Part shown: positions 17,751 to 27,351 of the stretch, one piece after another
Numbering within the stretch: the stretch's first letter is position 1
Layout: each line of letters begins with the position of its first letter
Source of the DNA: DT-111 sp965263225
GTDB lineage: Bacteria > Bacteroidota > Bacteroidia > Chitinophagales > Saprospiraceae
Reading direction: 5' to 3'
DNA: 64,000 nt
Assembly (NCBI GenBank): GCA_965263225.1
Contig: CBDHHG010000043.1
Span: forward strand, 495,924-559,923
Notes under the pieces: model-generated
Seen by the model: the letters and a program-made list of their open reading frames with translations, nothing else
The model's database searches: none
Told to the model about the DNA's origin: nothing
Made by a program: the position numbers and the translations under genes

Positions 17751-19493
17751 TTAGTATCCAGGATTTTGTGTCAAGATGTCCGAACCTTGGATATCAATTT
17801 GTTCCTGAGGAATTGGGAAGTACTCATTTTTACCCGCAGTAAAGCTAGCACCACCAAACTTTGTAACCAAAATCTTAGCTTCATTTGCCAAGTAGGCATT
17901 CAAAGTCTCAGCAGCTATTCCCCAACGTACTAGATCAAAGAAACGGTGTCCTTCACCAGAAAGCTCTAGACGACGCTCAAAGCGAACGGCTGTTCTAGCA
18001 GCATTTTGATCCGTCCATGGATCATTGTATAGAGAAATCTCGTAGTTAGCCGCATTACTTCCATCAGGTTTTTTCACCCAGAAGTCAGAATTAGCAGCTC
18101 GTTCACGGATCAAGTTTACATACTCTCGAGCTTTCTCCAAAGAACCAGCTTCTACTTCAGCTTCAGCAGCCATCAACAATACGTCCGCAAAACGGATGAT
18201 GGTATAGTTCATCGTTGCATAACCACGAGTCCAAGAACTACCATCAGTCAAAGTGTTTTCCTGAGACTTGTAGTAGATATACTTCTTAGGTGAAAATGGT
18301 CCAGCGTAAGGTTGATTACGGATCCAAGCTTTTCCCGGGTGTGCAATCCAGTCTAGGTAAGGAATGCCACGACGGCCTACAGAGTGATCCAGACGAGGAT
18401 CAAGTGGACCAGCATCTGGCTCGAAAGGATCGCTTGCCTCGACACCATAGTCATGCTTAACAGCATTAGCATCGTCATTATAAGAACCATCTAAAAGAGG
18501 TAAACCACCAGAGGTTCTGAAAGCATTCACTACATCGAAACTTGGCTGGTTAAATCCACAGCAGTTACCAGGTCCGTCAGAACCAGTATTATAGGGGTAG
18601 TTCAAATCATCAAAGTAGTTGGCATTCTGTGTACTACCAGAGTTCAATGAAGATTCTACATCGAATACAGCTTCTTCGTGGTTATCATTAGCCGCATTGT
18701 AAATCTCAGCATAAGATGGAACTAGACCATACTTCAAACCGTTAACGGTCTGACCATTGGCAATTACATCGTTGAATTGAGAGATCGCCTGTGCATACTT
18801 GCCTTGGTACAAATACGCTTTACCTAGATAAGCAGCAGCAGCCCATTTGTTATTACGACCAGCTTGAGACATAGTCTCAGGAAGGTTTGCCATCGCAAAT
18901 TCGAAATCTGCCTCAATCTTACCCCATACATCTGCACTGTTAGGAATCGCAGAAATTTCTTCTGGACTTGACACCGTCTCATCGATATAAGGAATACTGT
19001 TGAAGTGCTTCTTCAAATCGAAGTAGTAGTGGCCTCTCAATAGACGTGCCTCACCAGCGATCCGATCCGCATCGGCCGTACTTACATCGGCAGCTTCTCC
19101 CAATAAACGTAGTACTTCGTTGGCGCGCGCGATGCCCTCATAGCGAGCTCTCCAAAACGCATTCAAATCTCCAGACGTTGCGTCTGTTTCATAGCGTTGG
19201 ATTGGGTTGATCGCAGAATAATCACCAGGGTCAGTTCCCTTATTGGCATCGCCACCGCAAATATTCCCTGTGACCCAGTGGTTGGGACCTTCAAAGCGGT
19301 TTCCAAAAACTCCATTCAAAGCACTATAGGCCCCTACTAGAGCGCCTTCTACTCCAGCCTTAGTGGTTAGCTGAGCATTAGCCAATGAACCCGTTGGATT
19401 TACCTCCAAGAATTCATCCTTACAAGACACCATGAATACCGCGCAGCATACTAGGGTCAGTAAGATTTTTTTGTAATGATTTATATTATTCAT
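17751..19493 (-). CDS. RagB/SusD family nutrient-binding lipoprotein
   Basis: 580 residues from the ATG at 19493. The lipobox AVFMVSC precedes KDEFLEVNPTGS, the typical SusD N-terminus. The TPR-like SusD core shows ARANEVLRLLGEA, IAGEARLLRGHYYFDLKKHFN and IPYIDETVSSPEEI. The C-terminal part has TIIRFADVLLMAAEAEVEAG and RFERRLELSGEGHRFFDLVRWG, both family hallmarks, and the end YFPIPQEQIDIQ is canonical. It acts as the lid and binding subunit over the SusC channel at the outer surface. It lies 126 bases after susC. The substrate cannot be told: no glycoside hydrolase, lyase or sulfatase is encoded nearby. Confidence 0.95.
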   Translation of the reverse strand: MNNINHYKKILLTLVCCAVFMVSCKDEFLEVNPTGSLANAQLTTKAGVEGALVGAYSALNGVFGNRFEGPNHWVTGNICGGDANKGTDPGDYSAINPIQRYETDATSGDLNAFWRARYEGIARANEVLRLLGEAADVSTADADRIAGEARLLRGHYYFDLKKHFNSIPYIDETVSSPEEISAIPNSADVWGKIEADFEFAMANLPETMSQAGRNNKWAAAAYLGKAYLYQGKYAQAISQFNDVIANGQTVNGLKYGLVPSYAEIYNAANDNHEEAVFDVESSLNSGSTQNANYFDDLNYPYNTGSDGPGNCCGFNQPSFDVVNAFRTSGGLPLLDGSYNDDANAVKHDYGVEASDPFEPDAGPLDPRLDHSVGRRGIPYLDWIAHPGKAWIRNQPYAGPFSPKKYIYYKSQENTLTDGSSWTRGYATMNYTIIRFADVLLMAAEAEVEAGSLEKAREYVNLIRERAANSDFWVKKPDGSNAANYEISLYNDPWTDQNAARTAVRFERRLELSGEGHRFFDLVRWGIAAETLNAYLANEAKILVTKFGGASFTAGKNEYFPIPQEQIDIQGSDILTQNPGY

Positions 19494-19619
19494 TTCAGAA
19501 ATCATTTATCAATTTTGATAATTGCAATTTTCATCGGCTTAAAATTAAAGCAATTCCCCTAAAATTTTGCCAAATGAAATTTGCTAAAACTGTCGAGATT
19601 CGACAAATTCCCCTGATTC

Positions 19620-22600
19620 TTAGAAGCCTAAGCCTAGAGAGAAAGTAAATCCTCTCGTTACAGGATAGTTACCTACGTCGATTCCGAAGTTAGTATCAGC
19701 TTCACCACCTACTTGTGGATCAAGACCTTGATAACCTGTAATGGTAAATAGGTTGTTTGCAGCCAAACCAATTCTCAAACTAGATAGACCATATTTATCG
19801 ATACCGTTAGTCAATTCGTAGGTCAAAGACAACTGTTGCATTCTCAAGTATGAACCATCCTCTACATACCAAGAATTCTCTGCACCACTTGTACTTAAGT
19901 TAGAAACAGATTCCCAGATGGGTGCTTTGGCGTTATTGCCCAATTCAGGCGTCCAAGACTCTTTTGCTCTTACCCCTTTGGCAGATCCTTCGAAGGTACC
20001 GAAGAAGTCAGTAAACCATTTTTGTTGGTTCCAAATCTCATTACCGATAGCGGTATACAGATAAGCGCCAAGTGTCCAATTCTTGTAAGATACATTGAAT
20101 GTTAGACCACCTGTAAAGTCAGGAATTGGATTTCCTAATACAGTACGGTCATCAGGAGTAATTTCACCATCGCCATTAACATCCTCGTATTTGAAGCGTC
20201 CAACGCCAGCTCCATCCTGGGCAGGAGAATTGGCAACGTCTGCTGCATCTTGGAAGTATCCTATTACATTGTATCCGAAGAAGGTAGAAAGAGGCTCTCC
20301 TACAAAGTTTCTAATTGGGTTGATTCCACGGAAGCCAGGATTAACACCAGGAATGAAATCTAGACCAGGAGCAAGGAAGGTAATTTCATTTTTCAGGAAG
20401 GCTCCATTTACGGTTAACTCGTAACTGAAGTCACCAGCAAGTTTTCCGCGGTTAATGATCTGAACGTCTACCCCTTGGTTAAGCATGGTAGCAATATTCA
20501 CAGCAGGAGCAGAGGCGTAAGGTCCCACAACCGCAGCCACAGGTACCTGGAACAATAGATCTTCTGTTTCTTTTCTCCACCAATCTAGAATAATCTCTAG
20601 GCGGTTATTGAAAAAGGCAGCATCAAAACCGATATTCGTCATCACACTGGTTTCCCATCTTGCATCAGGATTACCAATACGAGAACGAGCAAATCCTTCA
20701 TCTACACCACTACTTTGACCTCCAATTGGATAGAAGGTACGGTCTCTTCTGGAGTTATACAGAGAAAACTGGTTACCTGGATCTACGTTGTTGGAGTTAC
20801 CCATTTCACCCCATCCACCACGAAGCTTCAAGTCATAGATCCAAGACACACCTTGCATGAAGGGCTCAGCAGTCAAACGCCAAGCAGCAGAAACGGCAGG
20901 GAATGTACCGAAACGAGAATTCTCACCAAAACGAGATGAACCATCACGACGAATAACACCCGTTAGGTAGTACTTTTCTTTGTAGTTATAGTCAACTTTA
21001 CCAAATAGCGAGTAGAAGTTTACACCATTAAATAAATTACTATTTACCTGAGGATTACCTACGGTAGATAGGTTTACGAAATCAAGATCCGTAGAGAATG
21101 GGTTGATACCTGACCCACTGATGTTTCTTCCTCGGCCAGTATTCAATGCCTCAACACCACCTAAAGCAGTAATACTGTGGCTACCACCAATCAGCGTTTT
21201 ATAACTTACTGTATTGGTAAAAGTATACTGATAAGAATAACCAGAGCCTTCGGAGAAAGAGTTACTAGCCTGAGGCTCTGAATCTCCAAGATAACGGTAT
21301 CCATAATTAACGAAATGGTAGTTGTTAAACCCTCCACCAAGGCTCGTTCTGAATACTAGATCTTGGATGGGTTGGATCTCCAAATAAATATTACCAAAAC
21401 CAATATTGTTGAAACTATTGTCATCTTGACGGTCCTGCACCAAACGACGTACGGGGTTACGTGGGTTGTTAAAACCCGCAGCCTTAGTACTGGCGTAGCT
21501 ACCAAATTCGTCAAATACTGGAATGATCGTAGGCATACGGTATGCGGCCAATACTTCTGATTCATCATCCGCAATACCTGCACCACCACCACCACCAGTC
21601 TGCCCTCTAGCAGAACGGAAAGTGAATTGAAGATTTTCTCCAACTTTCAACCATGGGGTCAATTCCCAGGAAGAGTTAGCACGGAAGCTGTAACGACGGA
21701 AGTCATTGGACAACAAAATACCCTCTTGCTCCTGTACGGACATACCAAAGTAGTATCCACCATTGTCTGTTCCACCACTGAATCCTAGAGAGTGACGCTG
21801 CAGGAATCCAGTTCTTGTGATCTCGTCGTACCAATTGGTACCCGCTAGGTTAGGACGGATCAAAAATACATTTTCAGGGTCTGCTTCATATGCTTTTCTG
21901 ATAGCATCTAAATCTACTTGTCCCACCACACCATTTTGACCATTAGCATGCAAATAGTCAGGAAGACGAGGCTGAGCATTAGAACCATATTGTGGGTGTG
22001 CATAATCTGGCTCAGTACCATTGGCAATCGCGTTGTTGCGATAGGCAATATGCGTCCACTCTGCCATATCCTGTGGATTCAACATTTCTGGAGACCCCCC
22101 CACATTGGGGTCAGTAACACCAAAAATACCATCATAGAATACGCGCAATTTCTTTTTGCCTTTAGCCCCTTGCTTGGTGGTATAAACGATTACACCGTTA
22201 GCAGCACGAGCACCGTAAATAGAGGCAGAAGCTGCATCCTTAAGTACTGTTGATGTTTCAATATCGTCCGGAGACAGGAATTCGGTAGATCCTACAGGAA
22301 CACCATCTACCACATATAGTGGCTGGTTACCACCGAAAGCTCCGAAACCACGAACACGAATCTGACTGGTTGTACCAGGCTGTCCGTTCGTGACCACCGT
22401 TACACCAGCTACACGCCCTTGCAACTGCTGCTCTACATTACCAGAAGGAATGGCTTTCAAGTCAGCTGATTTTACAATAGAAACAGCCCCTGTAGTTTGT
22501 CGTTTTGACTCTACAGAGTACCCTGTTACTACCACCTCTCCCAAGGCAACCCCGACAGACAACTGGATATCGATCACGCTTTGTGATCCTACCTCAATTT

Positions 22601-22862
22601 CTTGTGTGGAATAACCTGTGTAAGAAACCTCCAAAAGATCTCCTGGCTGAGCTGCAACTGAGAAGTTACCATCAAGATCTGTAACTGTACCGGAAGAGGT
22701 TCCTTGCACCAATACGGAGGCACCAATTAGAGGCTCGCCCGTTTCGGCATCTGTTACCTTTCCTTGAATCTGCGCCGCGAGGAAAGTCCCCAAAGCGAGA
22801 AACAACGAAAGGAAGCTTATCCGCAATACTAGCGGATTCATACCCAAAGTTTTTTGTTTCAT
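19620..22862 (-). CDS. SusC/RagA family TonB-linked outer-membrane receptor
   Basis: 1,080 residues from the ATG at 22862 (MKQKTLGMN...); the frame runs 21 codons further up but without a signal-compatible start. Order: signal peptide, a carboxypeptidase-D-like regulatory domain (IQGKVTDAETGEPLIGASVLV), a TonB-box-like ALGEVVVTGYS, a plug domain (VRGFGAFGGNQPLYVVDGVPV, TVLKDAASASIYGARAANGVI), and a 22-strand-type barrel ending FTFSLGLGF. It imports a substrate with SusD, powered by TonB-ExbBD. It is the first gene of the block; the AraC-type regulator gene lies upstream across a ~550-base gap. Confidence 0.95.
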   Translation of the reverse strand: MKQKTLGMNPLVLRISFLSLFLALGTFLAAQIQGKVTDAETGEPLIGASVLVQGTSSGTVTDLDGNFSVAAQPGDLLEVSYTGYSTQEIEVGSQSVIDIQLSVGVALGEVVVTGYSVESKRQTTGAVSIVKSADLKAIPSGNVEQQLQGRVAGVTVVTNGQPGTTSQIRVRGFGAFGGNQPLYVVDGVPVGSTEFLSPDDIETSTVLKDAASASIYGARAANGVIVYTTKQGAKGKKKLRVFYDGIFGVTDPNVGGSPEMLNPQDMAEWTHIAYRNNAIANGTEPDYAHPQYGSNAQPRLPDYLHANGQNGVVGQVDLDAIRKAYEADPENVFLIRPNLAGTNWYDEITRTGFLQRHSLGFSGGTDNGGYYFGMSVQEQEGILLSNDFRRYSFRANSSWELTPWLKVGENLQFTFRSARGQTGGGGGAGIADDESEVLAAYRMPTIIPVFDEFGSYASTKAAGFNNPRNPVRRLVQDRQDDNSFNNIGFGNIYLEIQPIQDLVFRTSLGGGFNNYHFVNYGYRYLGDSEPQASNSFSEGSGYSYQYTFTNTVSYKTLIGGSHSITALGGVEALNTGRGRNISGSGINPFSTDLDFVNLSTVGNPQVNSNLFNGVNFYSLFGKVDYNYKEKYYLTGVIRRDGSSRFGENSRFGTFPAVSAAWRLTAEPFMQGVSWIYDLKLRGGWGEMGNSNNVDPGNQFSLYNSRRDRTFYPIGGQSSGVDEGFARSRIGNPDARWETSVMTNIGFDAAFFNNRLEIILDWWRKETEDLLFQVPVAAVVGPYASAPAVNIATMLNQGVDVQIINRGKLAGDFSYELTVNGAFLKNEITFLAPGLDFIPGVNPGFRGINPIRNFVGEPLSTFFGYNVIGYFQDAADVANSPAQDGAGVGRFKYEDVNGDGEITPDDRTVLGNPIPDFTGGLTFNVSYKNWTLGAYLYTAIGNEIWNQQKWFTDFFGTFEGSAKGVRAKESWTPELGNNAKAPIWESVSNLSTSGAENSWYVEDGSYLRMQQLSLTYELTNGIDKYGLSSLRIGLAANNLFTITGYQGLDPQVGGEADTNFGIDVGNYPVTRGFTFSLGLGF

Positions 22863-22922
22863 AAACCGATAATTATGTTTACAAGAGTAAATGATTGCCA
22901 TATATTGATTTTTCGTTTTACC

Positions 22923-22954
22923 CAATACTATCTAGGCAGCACTTGCATGCGCAA
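22923..22954 (-). promoter_or_regulatory. Candidate promoter of the susC-like gene
   Basis: On the minus strand TAGTATTG (one mismatch to TAnnTTTG) lies 21 bases after a CTTG (-33 like TTTG), about 60 bases before the susC start. This is a pattern match only. Confidence 0.3.
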
Positions 22955-23415
22955 GGCTGGCCCTAGTAGCTGTGGCAAGTCTGTTATGATGATATAATGG
23001 CAGTAATACTTGGTCTGGTTTTACAGGTGGACTTAGGAAGATGTGCGGGAAAAAGACTTAGGAAAGGTGTACTACTATAGAGCTCCTAAAGCGTTTTTTT
23101 CTTACTACATCTTAGGTTTTGGCTTAGGGGGATCGGGTTTCGGTTTGAAAACCCTTGTGAAATGGTATTATTTGCGTTAACGCGGCCAAGCAATTGGTTC
23201 AAAAAAGTACTATTCCTACTATAATACTTTCTTGAGCGTTGTTCAATTAGTCACGAAAGTTTGACTCTTCTTAATAATTTTTCCGTAATTATTATCGGTT
23301 ATTCTTTAATAAACCGAAGTAAAATTGGAAATCGAATGTAACCAAATTGTATAATACTTAATAGACTTCATTCAAAAAAGTATCAGTCTTTAGCTACAAA
23401 GTATTGAGAAACCCA
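22955..23415. other. Intergenic region between susC-like and AraC-type genes
   Basis: No gene seen. Both neighbours are on the minus strand, so it holds the 3' end of the AraC-type transcript and the upstream control region of susC. It is A+T-rich at 23160-23400, with no clear palindrome long enough to name as an operator. Confidence 0.35.
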
Positions 23416-24339
23416 TCAATTCCCTGTTTTGTCCTCAACAGCGAAAAATCGCCCTTCGTGCTTGATGTGAAGTAGGTCTCTTTCCAAAGATAAACGGTAA
23501 GCTTTGGGTGTCACGCCTTTGTATTTCTTGAACAGGCGATTGAAGTTGGATAGATTATTAAACCCCGACTCAAAACAGATCTCCCGCACTGTACATTCTG
23601 TCTCCAATAAGAGCTTACAGGCAAAGCTCACTCGCTTCTCTACTAAAAAGTGAATAAAACTCTTGTTAGAACATTTTTTAAAGTAGTGGCTAAAGGCCGA
23701 AGGACTCATATTAGCCACCGCAGCGACTTCTGCCAGCTGAAGATCCTTCTTGAAGTGTTGGTTAATGTAATTGTACACATCTTCGATTCGCTTATTCCGA
23801 AAGTACGGAGTGGGTACGACGTAGCCAGCACTAGCCACTTGTCGCTTTTCTGTTGTGGTTGCCAATACATATAGAAACTCAAAAAAGGCCAGGGTAGCAG
23901 GAAAACCGCTTAGATTCCTGAGTTCCTTCAACATCTTGACTCCCTTCTTCCTGGTCTCTCCAAAGAATTCAATTCCGCGGGAGGATTCACTCAGCAAGAT
24001 TCGAATCGGCACAAAGGCATCTTTCATCAACCAGTGATTGGTGAATAGATCCTTGTGAAATTGTACCACAATTACTTCCGGGCTTATTCCTGTTTCCTCC
24101 ACATAGGCTGCACCATCCCAGCAGTGTTGAATGTAAGGCCCCAGCAAGACTAACTCCTCTTCCTCATACCTCTCCACTGCATCCCCGACAATTCGAGTAC
24201 CCTGGCTTCCCAACACCAGATTTATTTCATATTCTGGGTGGTGATGTAGTGGATATCTAAATTCAGCTTCTGGATAATGAAAAATCCGAAATACATCTTT
24301 GCTAGTTACAGGAGTTATTTCTCGATAAACCCTTTTCAT
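23416..24339 (-). CDS. AraC-family transcriptional regulator
   Basis: 307 residues. The N-terminal half has a cupin-like sensor domain (FRYPLHHHPEYEINLVLGSQGTRIVGD, ELVLLGPYIQHCW). The C-terminal ~100 residues are the double helix-turn-helix: first LQLAEVAAVANMSPSAFSHYFKK, second CTVREICFESGFNNLSNFNRLFKKYKGVTPKAYR. The HxH pattern in the cupin may bind a metal or a small sugar. It lies directly upstream of susC on the same strand and is the likely local regulator of that block. An exact -7 element on the minus strand (plus-strand CAAAAGTA, 24358-24365) sits close to the start. Confidence 0.9.
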   Translation of the reverse strand: MKRVYREITPVTSKDVFRIFHYPEAEFRYPLHHHPEYEINLVLGSQGTRIVGDAVERYEEEELVLLGPYIQHCWDGAAYVEETGISPEVIVVQFHKDLFTNHWLMKDAFVPIRILLSESSRGIEFFGETRKKGVKMLKELRNLSGFPATLAFFEFLYVLATTTEKRQVASAGYVVPTPYFRNKRIEDVYNYINQHFKKDLQLAEVAAVANMSPSAFSHYFKKCSNKSFIHFLVEKRVSFACKLLLETECTVREICFESGFNNLSNFNRLFKKYKGVTPKAYRLSLERDLLHIKHEGRFFAVEDKTGN

Positions 24340-24365
24340 ATCATATCAATTGTAAGTCAAAAGTA

Positions 24366-24802
24366 AGCCGTCCGATCTTTACTCGATTACTTCATCCAAT
24401 TACTGGAGCAAACCGACGCAAAGCAGTGATGTGGTAAATCGCTGTTACAAGAAGAGATAAAGACAAATGTGTTAACGAAAACTAACTTTTAATTTATTTC
24501 CGAAATTTACCTTTTACTGAAGGGTAGTGTCAGAATTTTGAGGTCAATATTGTTGATCGTGACAGCTTCTTGGATAAGCAAGATATAAAAAAAACTAGTA
24601 TTCTGCTAACCTCCAGGATTTCCTAATTTGGGACACAGGGATTTGGCTTCCACCATATTTTGTTCTGATCAAACTATATGAATATGTACTACAGCTTAAT
24701 ACTGAATAGAGGAAATAGGAACCGTCCTACATTCATCGAGCTATGCTTGAATTCAGTAATACAAGCTTTGCTAAACAAAGAATCCAGGTTGAATTCCCTC
24801 CA
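24366..24802. other. Intergenic region downstream of the M48 peptidase gene
   Basis: I see no gene. A short plus-strand frame (24678-24860) runs through the terminator hairpin and shows no family features, so I leave it out. Confidence 0.35.
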
Positions 24803-24842
24803 AAAAGGCATGGCCCCTAAAAGTGATTTAGGAGCCATGTCT
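24803..24842 (-). terminator. Rho-independent terminator of the M48 peptidase gene
   Basis: On the minus strand, arms catggctcctaaa / tttaggggccatg (one mismatch) with a 5-nt loop end in a T run (cctttttgg), about 40 bases past the stop codon. Confidence 0.8.
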
Positions 24843-24878
24843 TTGCTTAGCGCGCACTAAAAACAGCCGTTCAATTTC

Positions 24879-26357
24879 TTAACGCTCAAGTACTTTGATC
24901 AACATACCTCTTGGAAGGCGATCTGTCAACTGCATATCATTAAGTACCGCAAATTCCTCGTGCCGCTTAGCATCCAGGCCATAAGAACGGAAAACCTCTG
25001 CCAAGGTACTATTATCCACTTTCACCGGCTGCACATCGATTCGCTCTGGCTTACGATTCAATTTATTGGGATCACGCAGCGTCTTAAAATTGCGCATCGT
25101 ATTCAAGAACGAATTTTGGTAAGTAGCAAAATCCTGAGCGTAGGATAAGCCGATGAATCGGTAGATCAAATTGTTGTAAAGGATCAGATACGTTTGAGCT
25201 TGAACTCGCTGCTGTTGTTGGCCTTGTTGTTGCTGCTGCTGTTGCTGCATTTCAGACACCATTTCAATCGCTTGAAAACCATTGACGGTAGTGTTGCTGG
25301 AAGAAATGGTCGTAAACTTATACTGTTCATTCGTGGCTTGCGCGGCTGCTTCCAAAGACTGCCCTTGCGCCAAATTCATAATCATCATGGCTTTACCTCC
25401 TTGGGGGGCCATAGCCACTTGTTGAGGCGAGTTTTGCACCTGCCACCCTTGTGGTGTTGGAAACTGGAATTTCAAATCTGGATGATAGAAATTATTATTC
25501 TCCACAAATCCTTGTCGTGGATCTTCCCCATAGGTAATACCATCGATCAAGCGCAAATAACCGTCTCTATTTACCTTAAAATCTTTACCCGGTGTTTTTG
25601 CTTGCCATTCCTCGGCATATTGTTCTACTTTCACATTTCGGTCAGCAGGATCAGGGTGAGTAGACATAAACGTGGGCACTCTGCCTTCCGGTCCTCCGGA
25701 GGCTCTATCTAGCACACCGAAGAAGCGTGCCATTTCCTTGGCATCATACCCAATCTTAGTGGAATACTCTACCCCCAATTGATCAGACTGAGTTTCATCG
25801 TCACGTCCAAACTTTAAGAACAATAAGCCTAAACTTTGACTAGCCAAGTCACCCATGGAAGCCAATTCTGGAGATAATACCATACCCAGGATCAATCCAC
25901 CAGAATACAGCATTTGCTTACTTTGTTGGCTGGCTCCATGCCGAGCTGTCACGTGACCAATTTCATGGCCCAATACGCCAGCAAATTGTGCCTCATTGTT
26001 AAAATGAGCCAAAATCCCCCTCGTAAAATATACGTAACCTCCTGGCAAGGCAAAGGCGTTGAGCACAGGAGAGTCAACAACTTTAAATTCAAATTTCAAA
26101 TGAGAACGGTGTGAAATACTGGCCATTTCCTGGCCTTTTTCCTTTATGAAGGCTTGTAACTTATCATCATTGTATAGTCCAAATTGCGCTACAACTGCTG
26201 GGTCGGATTGCGCGCCCAAGGCAATTTCCTGGCTTTCTGACATGAACATAACCTGGCGCTTGCCTGTAACCGGATTAACGGCACAAGATCCAACGATCAA
26301 AAAGCCCATGACTAGGAGGGCATATCGACCAACAGTAAATGGATTTAGTAACTTCAT
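24879..26357 (-). CDS. M48 family metalloprotease lipoprotein with polyglutamine tract
   Basis: 492 residues. The lipobox LIVGSC gives lipidated Cys25. The zinc motif HEIGH is in GVLGHEIGHVTARHGA; the third ligand is probably the Glu in DDETQSDQLG. The domain resembles BepA/LoiP-type periplasmic M48 enzymes, which act on outer-membrane proteins. The ~200 residues after the protease domain carry an unusual tract of 14 Gln broken by one Gly (in SEMQQQ...), coded mostly by mixed CAA/CAG. The C-terminal end (LPRGMLIKVL) resembles a LysM-type ending. It is a single gene with its own terminator. Confidence 0.9.
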   Translation of the reverse strand: MKLLNPFTVGRYALLVMGFLIVGSCAVNPVTGKRQVMFMSESQEIALGAQSDPAVVAQFGLYNDDKLQAFIKEKGQEMASISHRSHLKFEFKVVDSPVLNAFALPGGYVYFTRGILAHFNNEAQFAGVLGHEIGHVTARHGASQQSKQMLYSGGLILGMVLSPELASMGDLASQSLGLLFLKFGRDDETQSDQLGVEYSTKIGYDAKEMARFFGVLDRASGGPEGRVPTFMSTHPDPADRNVKVEQYAEEWQAKTPGKDFKVNRDGYLRLIDGITYGEDPRQGFVENNNFYHPDLKFQFPTPQGWQVQNSPQQVAMAPQGGKAMMIMNLAQGQSLEAAAQATNEQYKFTTISSSNTTVNGFQAIEMVSEMQQQQQQQQGQQQQRVQAQTYLILYNNLIYRFIGLSYAQDFATYQNSFLNTMRNFKTLRDPNKLNRKPERIDVQPVKVDNSTLAEVFRSYGLDAKRHEEFAVLNDMQLTDRLPRGMLIKVLER

Positions 26358-26649
26358 ATTGTGTTCTATTTATTATTCTGAGATCAGCTATGCCAGCACT
26401 CTACACCTTTTCGATCCACGCCAAGCTTAAGTTTACAAGAATAACAGTTTGTCGGATGCAATCTATCCCTCAAATCTATCATTAAACTGAATGCTGGAAT
26501 TGAATATTCCTTAAGGCCTAGTTAATGCTCTTCTAAGACTTTCTTAATAGATCATTCTACAAAATTGCATCTTCTCACCTAAAATACAAACAGGTGAAAG
26601 TCAACCGGCGTTGAATTTCTCCTATTTGAGACGAAAAATTGGAAGAAAG

Positions 26650-27351
26650 TTACCTGGCAAGATGAGATTTAAGCAACTTATAGCCCGAACGACTGACCGG
26701 TACTTCCTCTTCATTGGGCATTTCGAAGTAGTACCGCCCTCCTCCTCTGACCTGTAACGCACTGGCTTCATCCAAGTTCACTATATAGGACTTGTGAACC
26801 CGTAGAAAGGAGGCTGGAAGTAAAGGGAGTAATTGCTGCAAGGATTTATCATACAATTTTTCCTCGCCATTGCGCAAAAACAACCTGGCATAGTGATCCG
26901 CTCCTTGGCAGTACAGAATATCAGAAACGCGAATGAGATCTAATCGGCCTCTGCATTTGCAAGCCAGATAACGGGTCGGATATAGAGACCGATAATCTAC
27001 GTCAAAGAAACGATCAAAAGCCTTTGTTAATCGAGCTAGATCAAAAGGTTTTGGGACGAAATCAAGGACGCCAAACTCGTAGGCCTCAATGGCTTTCTGT
27101 GTATAAGCCGACACGATTACGGTATGAAAGGATTGCGCCGTAAATTGTTGTAGCAACTGAAAGCCATCCTTACCATTCAAATTCAGGTCTAACAAAACCA
27201 GATCTACCGCCATTTCTTTGAGATGTAGCTGTGCAGCTTCCAAGGTAGGCAGCACAGCCAAATGCTGTAGTCTGTGCCCTATAATTTGACGAGACATACG
27301 TTCCAAACGCTGGGCAATTAGATCTTCGTCTTCGACAATTAGCAATCTCAT
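26650..27351 (-). CDS. LytTR-family response regulator
   Basis: 233 residues. The receiver domain has acidic residues VEDED at 6-10, phosphoacceptor Asp55 (VLLDLNLNGKDG) and the conserved Lys in FVPKPFD. The C-terminal LytTR DNA-binding domain spans ~130-233 (SDILYCQGADHYARLFL, LPASFLRVHKSYIVNLD). LytTR domains bind DNA with a beta fold rather than a helix-turn-helix. The start overlaps the stop of the sensor kinase gene by 4 bases (ATGA-type coupling). Targets are unknown; proteins of this class in Bacteroidota often control their own operon and surface genes. Confidence 0.92.
   Translation of the reverse strand: MRLLIVEDEDLIAQRLERMSRQIIGHRLQHLAVLPTLEAAQLHLKEMAVDLVLLDLNLNGKDGFQLLQQFTAQSFHTVIVSAYTQKAIEAYEFGVLDFVPKPFDLARLTKAFDRFFDVDYRSLYPTRYLACKCRGRLDLIRVSDILYCQGADHYARLFLRNGEEKLYDKSLQQLLPLLPASFLRVHKSYIVNLDEASALQVRGGGRYYFEMPNEEEVPVSRSGYKLLKSHLAR

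Noticed and set aside
24678..24860. A 60-residue plus-strand frame
   Set aside because: It runs through the terminator of the M48 gene and shows no signal or domain.
25194..25712. A 172-residue Leu-rich plus-strand frame
   Set aside because: It is the antisense of the M48 peptidase gene; the Leu run is the reverse of the polyglutamine tract.
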